Origin: Porphyromonadaceae bacterium UBA7180
GTDB lineage: Bacteria; Bacteroidota; Bacteroidia; Bacteroidales; Muribaculaceae
Length of the DNA stretch: 19,899 bases
NCBI GenBank assembly: GCA_002491165.1
Contig: DKVK01000035.1
Span: 1-19,899, forward strand
Reading direction: 5' to 3'
Position 1 is the first letter of the stretch, and each line of letters begins with the position of its first letter. The position numbers were made by a program, and so were the translations under genes. Under the pieces are notes generated by a model, which saw nothing but the letters and a program-made list of their open reading frames with translations, did no database searches and was not told where the DNA came from. Positions 11,968 to 19,838 of the stretch are shown here, piece by piece.

Positions 11968-14118
11968 TTATTTCTTTTTATTTTTGCCTTTGGTCTGCTT
12001 TTCGGGAACGAAACCGCGGAGGCGGAGCAGGGCGTTGGCGTCGGGTTTGTGGCCGCGGAAGCGAACGAAGAGCACCGTCGGGTCTTCGGTGTCACCGCTT
12101 TCGAGGATATTCTTCTTGAAGGAAGCGGCGGTCTTGGGGTCGAAGATGCCTTTCTCCTTGAAGAGTTCCCAGGCGTCGGCTTCGAGCACCTGGGCCCAGA
12201 GGTAGGTGTAGTATCCGGCGGCATAGCCGTCGTCGCCGAAGATGTGCTTGAAGTAGGGGGAGCGGTAGCGGAAGGTGATTTCCTCGGGCATGCCGATGCT
12301 GTCGGCAACCTGGCGCTCGAAGGCCATCACGTCCACGTTCTCGCCGTTGTTCTTACCCCAGGCCATGTCGAGCAGGGCGGCACCGGCGAGCTCGGTGGTG
12401 ACGAAGCCCTGGTTGAAGGTGGAGGCGGCGGAGAGTTTCTCTATTAGCTCGTCGGGGATTACCTCGCCGGTCTTATAGTGTTTGGCGTAGTGTTTCAGCA
12501 CTTCGGGGGAGGTGGCCCAATGTTCGTTGATTTGCGAGCACATTTCCACATAGTCTCGGTCCACGTTGGTGCCTGCGATGGACTTGTAGGGAGCGCGGCT
12601 GAGCATACCCTGGAGGGCGTGGCCGAACTCGTGGAACGTGGTTTCCACCTCGTCGAGGGTGAGCAGGGCCGGGCCTCCGCCGGTGGGACGCGTGAAGTTA
12701 CCCACGTTGTAGACGATGGGGCGTTTCTGCTGGCCGTTCTCATAGAGGCCGGCGCTCTGCATCTGCTCCATCCATGCGCCCTGGCGTTTTGTGGCGCGCG
12801 GGAAGAAGTCGGTCATGAATACTGAGATGTGTTCGCCGGTCTTGGCGTCTTTCACGTCATAGACGGTCACTTCATCCATATATTTGGGAGCGTCGGGTAT
12901 CTCCTCGAACTTGATGCCGTAAAGTTTTTCGGCAGCCCAGAAGAGGCCGTCGAGCACGTTGGGGAGGGCGAAGTAGGGGCGGATGTCGCTTTCGGAAATG
13001 TTGAATTTCTGAGCCTTCACCTTATCTGCGTAATAGTAGTAGTCCCAGGGGGCGATTTTGAAATCGCCGCCATGGCTGTCCACGTAGGCCTGCATGTCGC
13101 GCACTTCCTCTTTGGAGCGGGCGACTGCCGGGGTGAACACCTGCATGAGCAGGTTCTCGGCGTTCTCGGGGGTCTGGGCCATTACGCGCGAGGTCATCAT
13201 CTGGGCGAAATTGTCGAAGCCCATGATGTGGGCTTTCTCGTTGCGGAGCTTTACGATCTTCTCGATGACGGGGAGGTTGGAGTTGGAGCCTGTCGAGGCC
13301 AGCGAGGTGTATCCCTTGTACATGGCTTCGCGGAGGCCGCGGTTGTCGGCATACTGGAGTACCGGGAGGCGCGAGGGCGCGTGGAGGGTGAAGACGTAGA
13401 GGCCGTCGAGGCCGCGGTCCTTGGCTTCCTGGGCTGCCTGTGCGATGGAGGATTCGGGCAGGCCGGCGAGGTCGCCTTTGTCGTAAACCACGATGTTGAA
13501 GGCGTTGGTGGCGTTCAGCAGGTTGCGGTTATACTGGATGAAGAGTTTCGAGAGTTCGTCGTTGACCTTTATGAGCTGAGCCTTTTTGTCGGCGGGGAGC
13601 GCTGCGCCCTGTTCGGCGAACTGGCGGTAGTATTTCTCCACCACACGCTTCTGCACCGGGGTGAGCTTCAGCTTGTTGCGGTTGTCGTAGACCTGCTTGA
13701 TGCGCTCGAAGAGGGCATCGTTGAGGTTGATGTCGTTCTGTGCCTGGTTGAGCAGGGGGATGGCTTCGTCGGCCATAGCGGTGAAGGCGTCGTCGGCCAT
13801 AGCGCCGTCATAGTGGTAGAAGACGGCGGCCACACGCTCCAGGATGGGGGAGGCGTTTTCGAGCGGGAGGATGGTGTTGTCGAAGTCGGGCATCGCGCGG
13901 TTGCGCACGATGTTGTCGATGGTCTGTTTCTGTTCCGCGATACCGGCTTTGATGGCCGGGATGAAGTCCGTAATCCGGATTTGCTCGAACGGCGGAATCT
14001 CATACTTGGTGGTGTATGGCTGCAGGAACGGGTTTTCGTGGTTTTGCGCCATAATCGGTGGTGTTTGTGCGGCGAAGAGCAGTGTCAGAGCCGCGGCGGT
14101 TAGCAATTTTTTTGTCAT
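11968..14118 (-). CDS. dcp: M3-family zinc metallopeptidase, dipeptidyl carboxypeptidase type
   Basis: The 716-residue protein has a signal peptide (hydrophobic 5-17, likely cut after IMA at 24), placing it in the periplasm. The zinc site is complete: HEFGH at 496-500 (H496, E497, H500), with a downstream Glu ligand at E525 in DYVEMCSQINEHW (522-534). Other M3 hallmarks are GAWMEQMQSAG (447-457) and the substrate-side RSPYFKHIFGDDGYAAGYYTYLWAQVLEAD, split across the last 100 residues. The length fits Dcp (about 680-720 residues), which removes C-terminal dipeptides from short peptides. Oligopeptidase A is the main alternative, but it is usually cytoplasmic. It is the last gene of the rhomboid/EEP cluster, 37 bp after the EEP gene. 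Confidence 0.92.
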   Translation of the reverse strand: MTKKLLTAAALTLLFAAQTPPIMAQNHENPFLQPYTTKYEIPPFEQIRITDFIPAIKAGIAEQKQTIDNIVRNRAMPDFDNTILPLENASPILERVAAVFYHYDGAMADDAFTAMADEAIPLLNQAQNDINLNDALFERIKQVYDNRNKLKLTPVQKRVVEKYYRQFAEQGAALPADKKAQLIKVNDELSKLFIQYNRNLLNATNAFNIVVYDKGDLAGLPESSIAQAAQEAKDRGLDGLYVFTLHAPSRLPVLQYADNRGLREAMYKGYTSLASTGSNSNLPVIEKIVKLRNEKAHIMGFDNFAQMMTSRVMAQTPENAENLLMQVFTPAVARSKEEVRDMQAYVDSHGGDFKIAPWDYYYYADKVKAQKFNISESDIRPYFALPNVLDGLFWAAEKLYGIKFEEIPDAPKYMDEVTVYDVKDAKTGEHISVFMTDFFPRATKRQGAWMEQMQSAGLYENGQQKRPIVYNVGNFTRPTGGGPALLTLDEVETTFHEFGHALQGMLSRAPYKSIAGTNVDRDYVEMCSQINEHWATSPEVLKHYAKHYKTGEVIPDELIEKLSAASTFNQGFVTTELAGAALLDMAWGKNNGENVDVMAFERQVADSIGMPEEITFRYRSPYFKHIFGDDGYAAGYYTYLWAQVLEADAWELFKEKGIFDPKTAASFKKNILESGDTEDPTVLFVRFRGHKPDANALLRLRGFVPEKQTKGKNKKK

Positions 14119-14155
14119 ATATTATGGTTTTTAACTGGTTGAGTTTTCATGCTGG

Positions 14156-15259
14156 TCAAGGCGGGGAAAGGGCGAATCGGGCAAGCACCGGGTAGTGGTC
14201 CGAAGAGTCGATGTCGCCCTTCCGGGTGGATAGGGCGCGCAGGCCGCCGTCGGGGCGGTAGAACACCTGGTCGATGTGGAAATAGAGGTTGAAGAGGTTG
14301 TAAGTCACCATCATTCCCATACCGGTCTGTGTGTAGGCGTCCATGAGATCCTCGCCGCGCACTATGCGGTAGGTCCAGGAGGCGGGGACATCGTTGAAGT
14401 CTCCGCAGAGGAGCAGCGGGCCGGAAGTTTTCTCTATCTGGCGGCGCAGTTGGTCGGCGTCATCGGCACGCTCGCGGTAGGCGGCTTTCAGCTTGCCGTA
14501 TACGGAGCCTTTGAACTCCGCCACGCTGCGGCGCGCCGAGCGCGGCCCGCGGACGTTCGAGATTACCTGCCTTTCCTCCCGGCTGAGCATATAGGAGGCC
14601 AGATGCACTACTATGAGGGTCACGTCGCGGCCGTGGATGCGCGCCGTGAAGCGGCTCCAGCGGTGCGGCCATGCCGTGGTGCGTTCGTCGCGTTCCGCCA
14701 CTTTCAGGGGGAAGCGCGAGAAGACGGTCTGGTCGGTGTATGGCGCATGCACTATGTAGGGGTAGCGGGCATTTAGGGAGTCGCGCAGCGACTGCGGTAT
14801 GGGAGGCAGCCCCTCGTCGGCCATTCCCATCAGCTCCTGCGTGCACACCACGTCGGCGCCTGAGCCGACGATGTAGCGCAAGGTGCGGTGGGTGCTCTGG
14901 TCGCGGTGTCGCACGTCGTGGCCGTGGGCTATGTTGAACGTCAGCAGCGTGAAGGTTTTTTCGCCGGGTTCCGGCTCGGAGGGTGACCCTAAGGGGAAGT
15001 TGGTGAAGAGGGCCGCGGAGCCGAACAGCAGCGAGCCTCCGCAGATGGCGGCCGTTATCCAGCGCCGTGCTATAAGCCACGCTACCGCCACTGCCAACGT
15101 CAGGATGGCGAGATAGGGGTACACTAACGCCAGGATGGAGGGAAAGGCCCAGATGCGCGGGTCTATGTGCCCTCCGAAAGCAGCCGTGAGCGTCAGGGCC
15201 GCGAGGGCGAAGGACGCTATCCGCAGAGCGGTTCTCAATATGCCGGAAACTACTATCAT
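14156..15259 (-). CDS. Endonuclease/exonuclease/phosphatase (EEP) family protein with N-terminal membrane domain
   Basis: The 367-residue protein has hydrophobic segments near 7-27, 40-62 and 68-85, followed by a catalytic EEP domain (about 102-364). Catalytic positions are recognisable: N109 in LLTFNIAHG, E142 in CTQELMG, H219 in VVHLASY, D287 and N289 in LCGDFNDVP, D330 in FHIDQVF, and D354-H355 in SSDHYPVL. This is the metal-dependent phosphodiesterase fold shared by DNase I, Mg-dependent endonucleases and sphingomyelinases. The membrane segments suggest the domain faces the periplasm, so a phospho-lipid or extracellular nucleic-acid substrate is possible; the sequence does not decide. Its start overlaps the rhomboid stop by 4 bp (ATGA), implying translational coupling, and dcp follows 37 bp later. 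Confidence 0.87.
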   Translation of the reverse strand: MIVVSGILRTALRIASFALAALTLTAAFGGHIDPRIWAFPSILALVYPYLAILTLAVAVAWLIARRWITAAICGGSLLFGSAALFTNFPLGSPSEPEPGEKTFTLLTFNIAHGHDVRHRDQSTHRTLRYIVGSGADVVCTQELMGMADEGLPPIPQSLRDSLNARYPYIVHAPYTDQTVFSRFPLKVAERDERTTAWPHRWSRFTARIHGRDVTLIVVHLASYMLSREERQVISNVRGPRSARRSVAEFKGSVYGKLKAAYRERADDADQLRRQIEKTSGPLLLCGDFNDVPASWTYRIVRGEDLMDAYTQTGMGMMVTYNLFNLYFHIDQVFYRPDGGLRALSTRKGDIDSSDHYPVLARFALSPP

Positions 15260-16110
15260 GGCTTGTCGGTGTCTATGCGTGAGGAGAGTGATTTCAGTTC
15301 GTCGCGCTCGGCCCGGGAGAGGGATTCGTAGCCCGATACACGTATTTTGTCAAGGAGCTGGTCGAGGCGTATCCGTGCCGACACCTCCGGTGCGATTCGG
15401 GGTGCGTGCATACGTCGGCCGGCTGTGTTGCGCCCCTCTCGGCGCGGGGTTTTTTCGGGAGTGGGACGGTGCGGGGGCGCCTTGGAGCGGCGTTGCCGGT
15501 AAAGCGACGCCAGGCCGAAGAGGGCGCCGGTGAGGAGGCCGCCGAGGTGTGCTATCTGGCCGCCGCTGTTGCCGCCGCCGAGTCCGAGGAAAGACAGCGC
15601 CACGCAGACGGCGGCTATCCATATCAGCTTTATCTCCCCGATAAAGAGGAGGTTGATTTTCTGCGAGGGATGCGACAGGGCGGTGGCCGCCATCAGGCAC
15701 ATCACCGAAGCTGATGCGCCTACCAGCGTTCCGGCGGGAATCCAGCCGAGACCACCCGCCAGCAGGTATATGGCCGCGCCGGCGAGTCCGCCCGATATGT
15801 AGAGCGCGAGCAGCCGGCGGCGGCTCAGCCACGGGTCGAAAAGGCGTCCGAACCACCAGAGCCACAGCATGTTGCACACGAGATGCAGCAGGTTGAAGTG
15901 CGTGAACATATAGGTGAAGGCGGTCCATGGCATAAGGAGTGCCTCCGCCGGCGAGGAGGGGAGCGGAAGCACCCGGTCAAGGATATCCACCGAAAAGAGG
16001 CGCAGCAGCCAATAGAGCAGGAAGATGACCGTGTTTACAGTCACCAGCCAAAGCGTGGTGTCGCCGCGCCGCAGGTCGGCTTTTATGTGTTGGAATATGT
16101 TCACTGTCAA
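15256..16110 (-). CDS. Rhomboid intramembrane serine protease with C-terminal cytosolic domain
   Basis: The 284-residue protein is the second of two adjacent rhomboids. The fold is shown by HLVCN (76-80, the HxxxN motif), GASAS with the predicted nucleophile S133, and the catalytic base H188 in IAHLGG. The nucleophile motif is GASA, not the usual GxSG: the Gly after Ser is Ala. Six membrane segments can be placed between about 20 and 205. A basic, Pro/Arg-rich linker (206-245) leads to a small conserved-looking C-terminal module, DQLLDKIRVSGYESLSRAER (250-269), which is common on Bacteroidota rhomboids. It starts 15 bp after the first rhomboid ends and overlaps the EEP gene by 4 bp. Substrates are unknown. 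Confidence 0.9.
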   Translation of the reverse strand: MTVNIFQHIKADLRRGDTTLWLVTVNTVIFLLYWLLRLFSVDILDRVLPLPSSPAEALLMPWTAFTYMFTHFNLLHLVCNMLWLWWFGRLFDPWLSRRRLLALYISGGLAGAAIYLLAGGLGWIPAGTLVGASASVMCLMAATALSHPSQKINLLFIGEIKLIWIAAVCVALSFLGLGGGNSGGQIAHLGGLLTGALFGLASLYRQRRSKAPPHRPTPEKTPRREGRNTAGRRMHAPRIAPEVSARIRLDQLLDKIRVSGYESLSRAERDELKSLSSRIDTDKP

Positions 16111-16125
16111 CGGATTGTGTTATGT

Positions 16126-16902
16126 TTAGAAGAAACGGCGTTGCAGCGTCCCTTTTTGTTTCCAATAGAGCAGCATCGGCAGGGCGAAGAGCATTCCGCC
16201 CAGGTGGGCGAAGTGTGCCACTGAACTCTGCATTCCGCCGACGCCGAGGAAAAACTCGAGCACCGCGTATCCCAGGACCATCCATTTGGCCTTTATAGGC
16301 ACTGGAATGAAGAATAAATAGAGCGGCATGTTCGGGAACACGAAAGCGAAACCGAGCAGGATGCCGAAGATGGCACCCGAAGCACCGATGGTGATTAGCT
16401 GCGACTTGTAGTCGGCCATGAACTGCATCACGTTGGGGACTTTGGCGGCGATGGCCTGCTCCACGTATTCGGGCGCGACGTTGTTGGCCGCCGCCAGTTG
16501 TGTCACGAAGTCGTGCTGCCAGCAGAGGGCCCACACGGCTTCCTGCACCACGGCGGCACCGATGCCGCAAACCATATAATATACAAGGAAACGTTTCTGC
16601 CCCCACACCTGCTCCATGAGGCGTCCGAACATCCACAGCGCGAACATGTTGAAGAGTATGTGCATGATGTTGAACGGGTCATGCACGAACATGTAGGTGA
16701 GCGGTTGCACCGGATTAAATCCCGATGACCCCACGTAGTTGAGCCCGAGGTGAGTCACCAGAAAGTCGGCGAAATGTTCCATTCTCGCTCCCGAGAAGGA
16801 GCACACCTCGATGACGAGCCATATCAGCACGTTTATGATAAGCAGGTGCCGCGTCACCGGCGGGATGGACGACAGGAACCCGGAGCGTTGGTATTGAGTC
16901 AT
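16126..16902 (-). CDS. Rhomboid intramembrane serine protease
   Basis: The 258-residue protein is a canonical rhomboid. It shows HILFN (81-85, HxxxN), GASGAIFG (173-180) with nucleophile S175, and base H233 in FAHLGGM. It is first in the cluster, driven by the promoter at 17026-17057. An insertion of about 40 residues between membrane segments (about 128-168, polar, DFVTQLAAANNVAPEYVEQA at 131-150) is longer than in minimal rhomboids. The short basic C-terminus (KQKGTLQRRFF) has no extra domain, unlike its neighbour. Two different rhomboids side by side suggest division of labour, not recent duplication, because their sequences differ widely outside the motifs. Substrates are unknown. Confidence 0.92.
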   Translation of the reverse strand: MTQYQRSGFLSSIPPVTRHLLIINVLIWLVIEVCSFSGARMEHFADFLVTHLGLNYVGSSGFNPVQPLTYMFVHDPFNIMHILFNMFALWMFGRLMEQVWGQKRFLVYYMVCGIGAAVVQEAVWALCWQHDFVTQLAAANNVAPEYVEQAIAAKVPNVMQFMADYKSQLITIGASGAIFGILLGFAFVFPNMPLYLFFIPVPIKAKWMVLGYAVLEFFLGVGGMQSSVAHFAHLGGMLFALPMLLYWKQKGTLQRRFF

Positions 16903-16990
16903 ATATATTATATCTGCGTTTCTAAGTCAAAAATGTCGGACAGTGCGGCGACGCGTAGGGCGTCACCCTCCTGTCTATAAACGGAGAGGG

Positions 16991-17021
16991 ACCGTCAAAT
17001 CTTGCATGGCAAGGAGACGGT
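16991..17021 (-). promoter_or_regulatory. Hairpin at the 5' end of the rhomboid transcript
   Basis: ACCGTC (16991-16996) pairs with GACGGT (17016-17021), and inside it CTTGC (17001-17005) pairs with GCAAG (17009-17013). The predicted transcript start is near 17021, so the mRNA would begin with this stem. The leader is about 115-120 nt; the remainder has only short GC stems near 16945-16970. Confidence 0.5.
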
Positions 17022-17025
17022 AGCG

Positions 17026-17057
17026 CAAAAATAGCAATAAATCCGCACATACGCAAA
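17026..17057 (-). promoter_or_regulatory. Promoter of the rhomboid-rhomboid-EEP-dcp cluster
   Basis: On the minus strand TTTG (17057-17054), 20 bp, then TATTTTTG (17033-17026): a full consensus match. No comparable promoter is seen within the cluster down to dcp. Confidence 0.82.
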
Positions 17058-17170
17058 TAAGAACAAACTATCTCCCCGAAATTCTTTTGGCGGCTGCGGG
17101 AAAGACGCGCAGAAATGCCGCAACGCTCTCGCGCCGGGGCGCAGCACCCGGCACAGCCACCGGCCTGACC

Positions 17171-17280
17171 CGGCTAAATCGGCATTAATCACGCAACCGG
17201 GATAATTCGGGATTAAGCGAGAATAATCAAGAAAGATCAGGATTAGTCGGGATAAACCGGGATGAGGCAAGATTCGCAAA
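17171..17280. repeat. Degenerate 10-bp repeat array (GATTAATC units), copy B
   Basis: Eight decamers starting with GA run without a gap from 17201: gataattcgg, gattaagcga, gaataatcaa, gaaagatcag, gattagtcgg, gataaaccgg, gatgaggcaa, gattcgcaaa. Related units precede them (cggctaaatc, ggcattaatc). The consensus is close to GATTAATCGG with a palindromic core. The array lies between the divergent rhomboid and HU promoters, about 115 bp and 145 bp from them. It matches the array at 9311-9418 in unit, period and strand sense. Confidence 0.68.
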
Positions 17281-17422
17281 TCAGTGCGGCATCATGTTCG
17301 GTAGTTTGCGAAAAGAAGGGATAAACGGTGTTAAAAAGAAATGGTAAACGAGGTCTTGGATTGTTAAAAACATTTAAATATAGAGAAAATTATGTAAAAA
17401 AGCGGGAATCATAGCAAAAAAG

Positions 17423-17453
17423 TTTGTTAGCAGTTTAAAATATAGTATATTTG
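17423..17453 (+). promoter_or_regulatory. Promoter of the HU gene
   Basis: TTTG (17423-17426), 19 bp, then TATATTTG (17446-17453): a perfect Bacteroidota promoter in a strongly AT-rich tract. The predicted leader is about 27 nt. The stretch 17281-17420 upstream is AT-rich and otherwise featureless. Confidence 0.85.
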
Positions 17454-17484
17454 CATTTCAAATAACATATTAAATAATAAAGTC

Positions 17485-17748
17485 ATGAATAAAACAGATT
17501 TGGTAAACGAAATCGCCGCCAAAGCCGGCCTGAACAAAGTGTCAGCGAAAGCAGCTCTCGACGCATGCCTCGAATCCATCGAACAGGCTCTCGCAAATGA
17601 TAATAAGGTTCAACTCATTGGCTTCGGAACATTCCAGGTCGTAGAGAAGGAAGCCCGCACCGGCATCAATCCCCGTACCAAAGAAAAGATTGAGATTCCG
17701 GCCCGCAAGGTTGTGAAATTCAAACCCGCATCCGAGCTCGCCAAATAA
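17485..17748 (+). CDS. hup: HU-family DNA-binding protein
   Basis: The 87-residue protein is a nucleoid-associated HU/IHF-fold protein that binds and bends DNA as a dimer. It matches the family over its whole length: helical N-terminus MNKTDLVNEIAAKAGL (1-16), GFGTF (46-50) at the saddle, and the DNA-contacting arm RTGINPRTKEKIEIPARKVV (58-77) with RxGxNPxT. The family length is about 90 residues. It lacks the long extensions of the larger Bacteroidota HU-like proteins. Its own strong AT-rich promoter suggests high expression, as usual for HU. argS follows 320 bp later on the same strand, with a hairpin between. Confidence 0.96.
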   Translation: MNKTDLVNEIAAKAGLNKVSAKAALDACLESIEQALANDNKVQLIGFGTFQVVEKEARTGINPRTKEKIEIPARKVVKFKPASELAK

Positions 17749-17806
17749 ATATCGACGAACCCTACACGATAGCTTCACGGCAAACCGAGGAACACACACA
17801 CACTTT

Positions 17807-17850
17807 CGCACACAGACCGTTGCCCCGAAAGGGTCAACGGCCCGTGTGTG
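17807..17850 (+). terminator. Candidate terminator hairpin after HU
   Basis: CCGTTG (17817-17822) pairs with CAACGG (17835-17840); after one mismatch CCC/GGG closes a GAAA loop (17827-17830). An outer CACAC/GTGTG stem (17809-17813/17844-17848) extends it. There is no U-tract, so termination is not certain. Confidence 0.5.
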
Positions 17851-17867
17851 TCGGTATGTTCGGTCTG

Positions 17868-17994
17868 CGGTTGCATTTAATGCCGGAGACTGTTGCAGGA
17901 TATTATTCCACAGGTATCATGGTCCGGAGCTTGCGCCCCGGCAATGCGGCCCCCGTGGCGTACCGGCGAGCTTCGGGGTATTATGCACGGGGGC
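17868..17994 (+). other. Structured non-coding stretch between HU and argS
   Basis: Two consecutive long helices can form. The first pairs 17869-17876 with 17944-17951 and, past a 4-nt bulge, 17881-17886 with 17938-17943. The second is the perfect 9-bp stem 17949-17957/17986-17994; it shares three bases with the first. An alternative pairing of 17933-17939 with 17990-17996 also exists. No convincing -33/-7 promoter is visible (only TATGTTCG at 17855-17862). This could be the argS leader, the HU 3' region or a separate small RNA. The rest, 17995-18068, shows nothing recognisable and no Shine-Dalgarno for argS. Confidence 0.4.
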
Positions 17995-18068
17995 GCGCCA
18001 TGGCTCGTCCCGACTTAAATTCCTGGTTTCTCACTGATTCACGACTTTAATAACAACTTGAACGACAA

Positions 18069-19838
18069 ATGACTATCGAACAAATCATCGCACAGGGCGT
18101 CGCCGACGCCGTAAAAGCTCTCTATAACGCTGACGTGGATACCGCGAAGATCGTCCCTTCGGCCACTAAAAAAGAATTCGAAGGCAACCTCACCGTCATG
18201 GTGTTCCCCTTTCTGAAGGCCTCGCACAAGGCTCCCGAAGCCACTGCCAACGAGATAGGGGAGTGGCTGGTGGAGAACGTACCGGCCATCGACCGCTTCA
18301 ACGCCGTGAAGGGATTCCTCAATCTCTCGATTTCGCCCGCTTTCTGGCGCGGTGTGCTCGCCGACATCGCCGCCGACGATAAGTTCGGTTTCCGCAAGGC
18401 CACCGGTGAATCGCCCCTGGTGATGGTGGAATATTCCTCGCCCAACACCAACAAGCCGCTCCATCTGGGCCATGTGCGCAACAACCTGCTCGGCTACTCG
18501 TTGTCCCAGATCCTCAAGGCCAACGGCAACCGCGTGGTGAAGACAAACATCGTCAACGACCGCGGCGTGCACATCTGCAAGTCCATGATAGCCTGGCAGA
18601 AATGGGGCAACGGCGAAACGCCGGAGTCGTCGGGAATGAAGGGCGACCACCTCATAGGCAAGTACTACGTGGAGTTTGACAAGCACTACAAGGCGGAGAT
18701 AGCCGCGCTCGTGGAGCAGGGCGTCCCCGAAGAGGAGGCCAAGGAGAAATCGCCGCTCATGCGGGAAACCCGCGAGATGCTCCGCAAGTGGGAAGCCGGC
18801 GACAAGGAGGTGCGCGCGCTGTGGGCCAAGATGAACCGGTGGGTTTACGACGGCTTCGACGTCACATACCGCCGCATGGGGGTCGACTTCGACAAAATAT
18901 ATTATGAATCTGACACTTACCTCGAAGGTAAGGAGCTGGTTATGAAGGGTCTTGAAAAGGGCATCATGTACCGCAAGGAGGATGGCTCCGTGTGGGCCGA
19001 CCTTACCGCGGAGGGCCTCGACCACAAGCTGCTGCTCCGCGCCGACGGAACGTCGGTCTACATGACGCAGGACATAGGCACCGCCAAGCTACGCTACCGC
19101 GACTTCCCCATCGACAAGATGATATACGTGGTAGGCAACGAGCAGAACTACCACTTCCAGGTCCTGTCGCTGCTCCTCGACAAGCTCGACTTCAAGTGGG
19201 GCAAAGACCTCACGCACTTCTCCTACGGCATGGTGGAACTGCCGGAGGGTAAGATGAAGTCGCGCGAGGGAACAGTCGTGGATGCCGACGACCTGATGGA
19301 CGAAATGGTAAAGCAGGCAGCCGAAGCTTCGGCCGACCGCTATGCAGACATGTCGGAAGAGGAGCGTGCCGAAATTTCGCGCATCGTAGGTCTCGGTGCC
19401 CTGAAATACTTCCTGCTGAAGGTAGACCCGCGCAAGAACATGATGTTCAACCCCAAGGAAAGCATCGACTTCAACGGCAACACGGGACCGTTCCTGCAAT
19501 ACACCTATGCGCGCATCCGCTCGCTGCTGCGCAAGGCGGGCGAAATCGGCGACTTCAAGGATGCCGTTCCCTGCGAGAAGGAATCGTCGCTCATCCAGCG
19601 CGTGGCGGACTTCCCCGCAGTGGTGCGCGAAGCCGGACGGCAGTATTCCCCGGCGCTTATCGCCAATTACTGCTACGACCTGGCCAAGATGTTCAACCAG
19701 TTTTACCACGATTGCCCCATCCTGAAGGAGGAGAACGCCGCCAACCGCGCCATGCGCCTGGAGCTCTCCTCCGTGGTGGCACGCACGCTGCGCCGGGCCG
19801 CCTCGCTGCTCGGAATCGAAATGCCCGAACGCATGTAA
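18069..19838 (+). CDS. argS: Arginine--tRNA ligase
   Basis: This 589-residue class I aminoacyl-tRNA synthetase charges tRNA-Arg with arginine in the cytoplasm. The N-terminal additional domain (about 1-90) ends in GFLNLSIS (82-89). The HIGH signature appears as HLGH (132-135) within EYSSPNTNKPLHLGHVRNN, split as 121-130 and 131-139. The KMSKS region is KMKSR (395-399), a variant usual for ArgRS. The C-terminal DALR-type anticodon-binding domain shows GNTGPFLQYTYARIRSLLRK, split around residues 470-490. It is complete, with its stop 61 bases before the window end. It lies downstream of HU on the same strand, across a 320-bp gap with possible RNA structure. No promoter is clear, so readthrough from HU cannot be excluded. 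Confidence 0.97.
   Translation: MTIEQIIAQGVADAVKALYNADVDTAKIVPSATKKEFEGNLTVMVFPFLKASHKAPEATANEIGEWLVENVPAIDRFNAVKGFLNLSISPAFWRGVLADIAADDKFGFRKATGESPLVMVEYSSPNTNKPLHLGHVRNNLLGYSLSQILKANGNRVVKTNIVNDRGVHICKSMIAWQKWGNGETPESSGMKGDHLIGKYYVEFDKHYKAEIAALVEQGVPEEEAKEKSPLMRETREMLRKWEAGDKEVRALWAKMNRWVYDGFDVTYRRMGVDFDKIYYESDTYLEGKELVMKGLEKGIMYRKEDGSVWADLTAEGLDHKLLLRADGTSVYMTQDIGTAKLRYRDFPIDKMIYVVGNEQNYHFQVLSLLLDKLDFKWGKDLTHFSYGMVELPEGKMKSREGTVVDADDLMDEMVKQAAEASADRYADMSEEERAEISRIVGLGALKYFLLKVDPRKNMMFNPKESIDFNGNTGPFLQYTYARIRSLLRKAGEIGDFKDAVPCEKESSLIQRVADFPAVVREAGRQYSPALIANYCYDLAKMFNQFYHDCPILKEENAANRAMRLELSSVVARTLRRAASLLGIEMPERM

Noticed and set aside
12829..14103. Plus-strand open frame (424 codons) opposite dcp
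   Set aside because: It is antisense to a complete M3 peptidase with an intact zinc site, has no promoter or recognisable domain, and has the same Val/Gly/His shadow composition.
16995..17279. Minus-strand 94-codon frame across decamer array B and the rhomboid promoter
   Set aside because: Its repetitive Ser-Arg-Leu-Ile pattern is what the 10-bp repeats spell in this frame, and it contains the rhomboid promoter. I treat it as non-coding repeat.
17868..17994. tRNA or 6S RNA between HU and argS
   Set aside because: No T-arm consensus, no cloverleaf and no single long hairpin with a central bubble could be drawn.
17820..18050. Plus-strand 76-codon frame between HU and argS
   Set aside because: No ribosome site, no recognisable protein pattern, and the same bases form long RNA helices.
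18039..19025. Minus-strand open frame (328 codons) opposite argS
   Set aside because: The opposite strand encodes a complete ArgRS with the HIGH and KMSKS regions; this frame has no recognisable feature.
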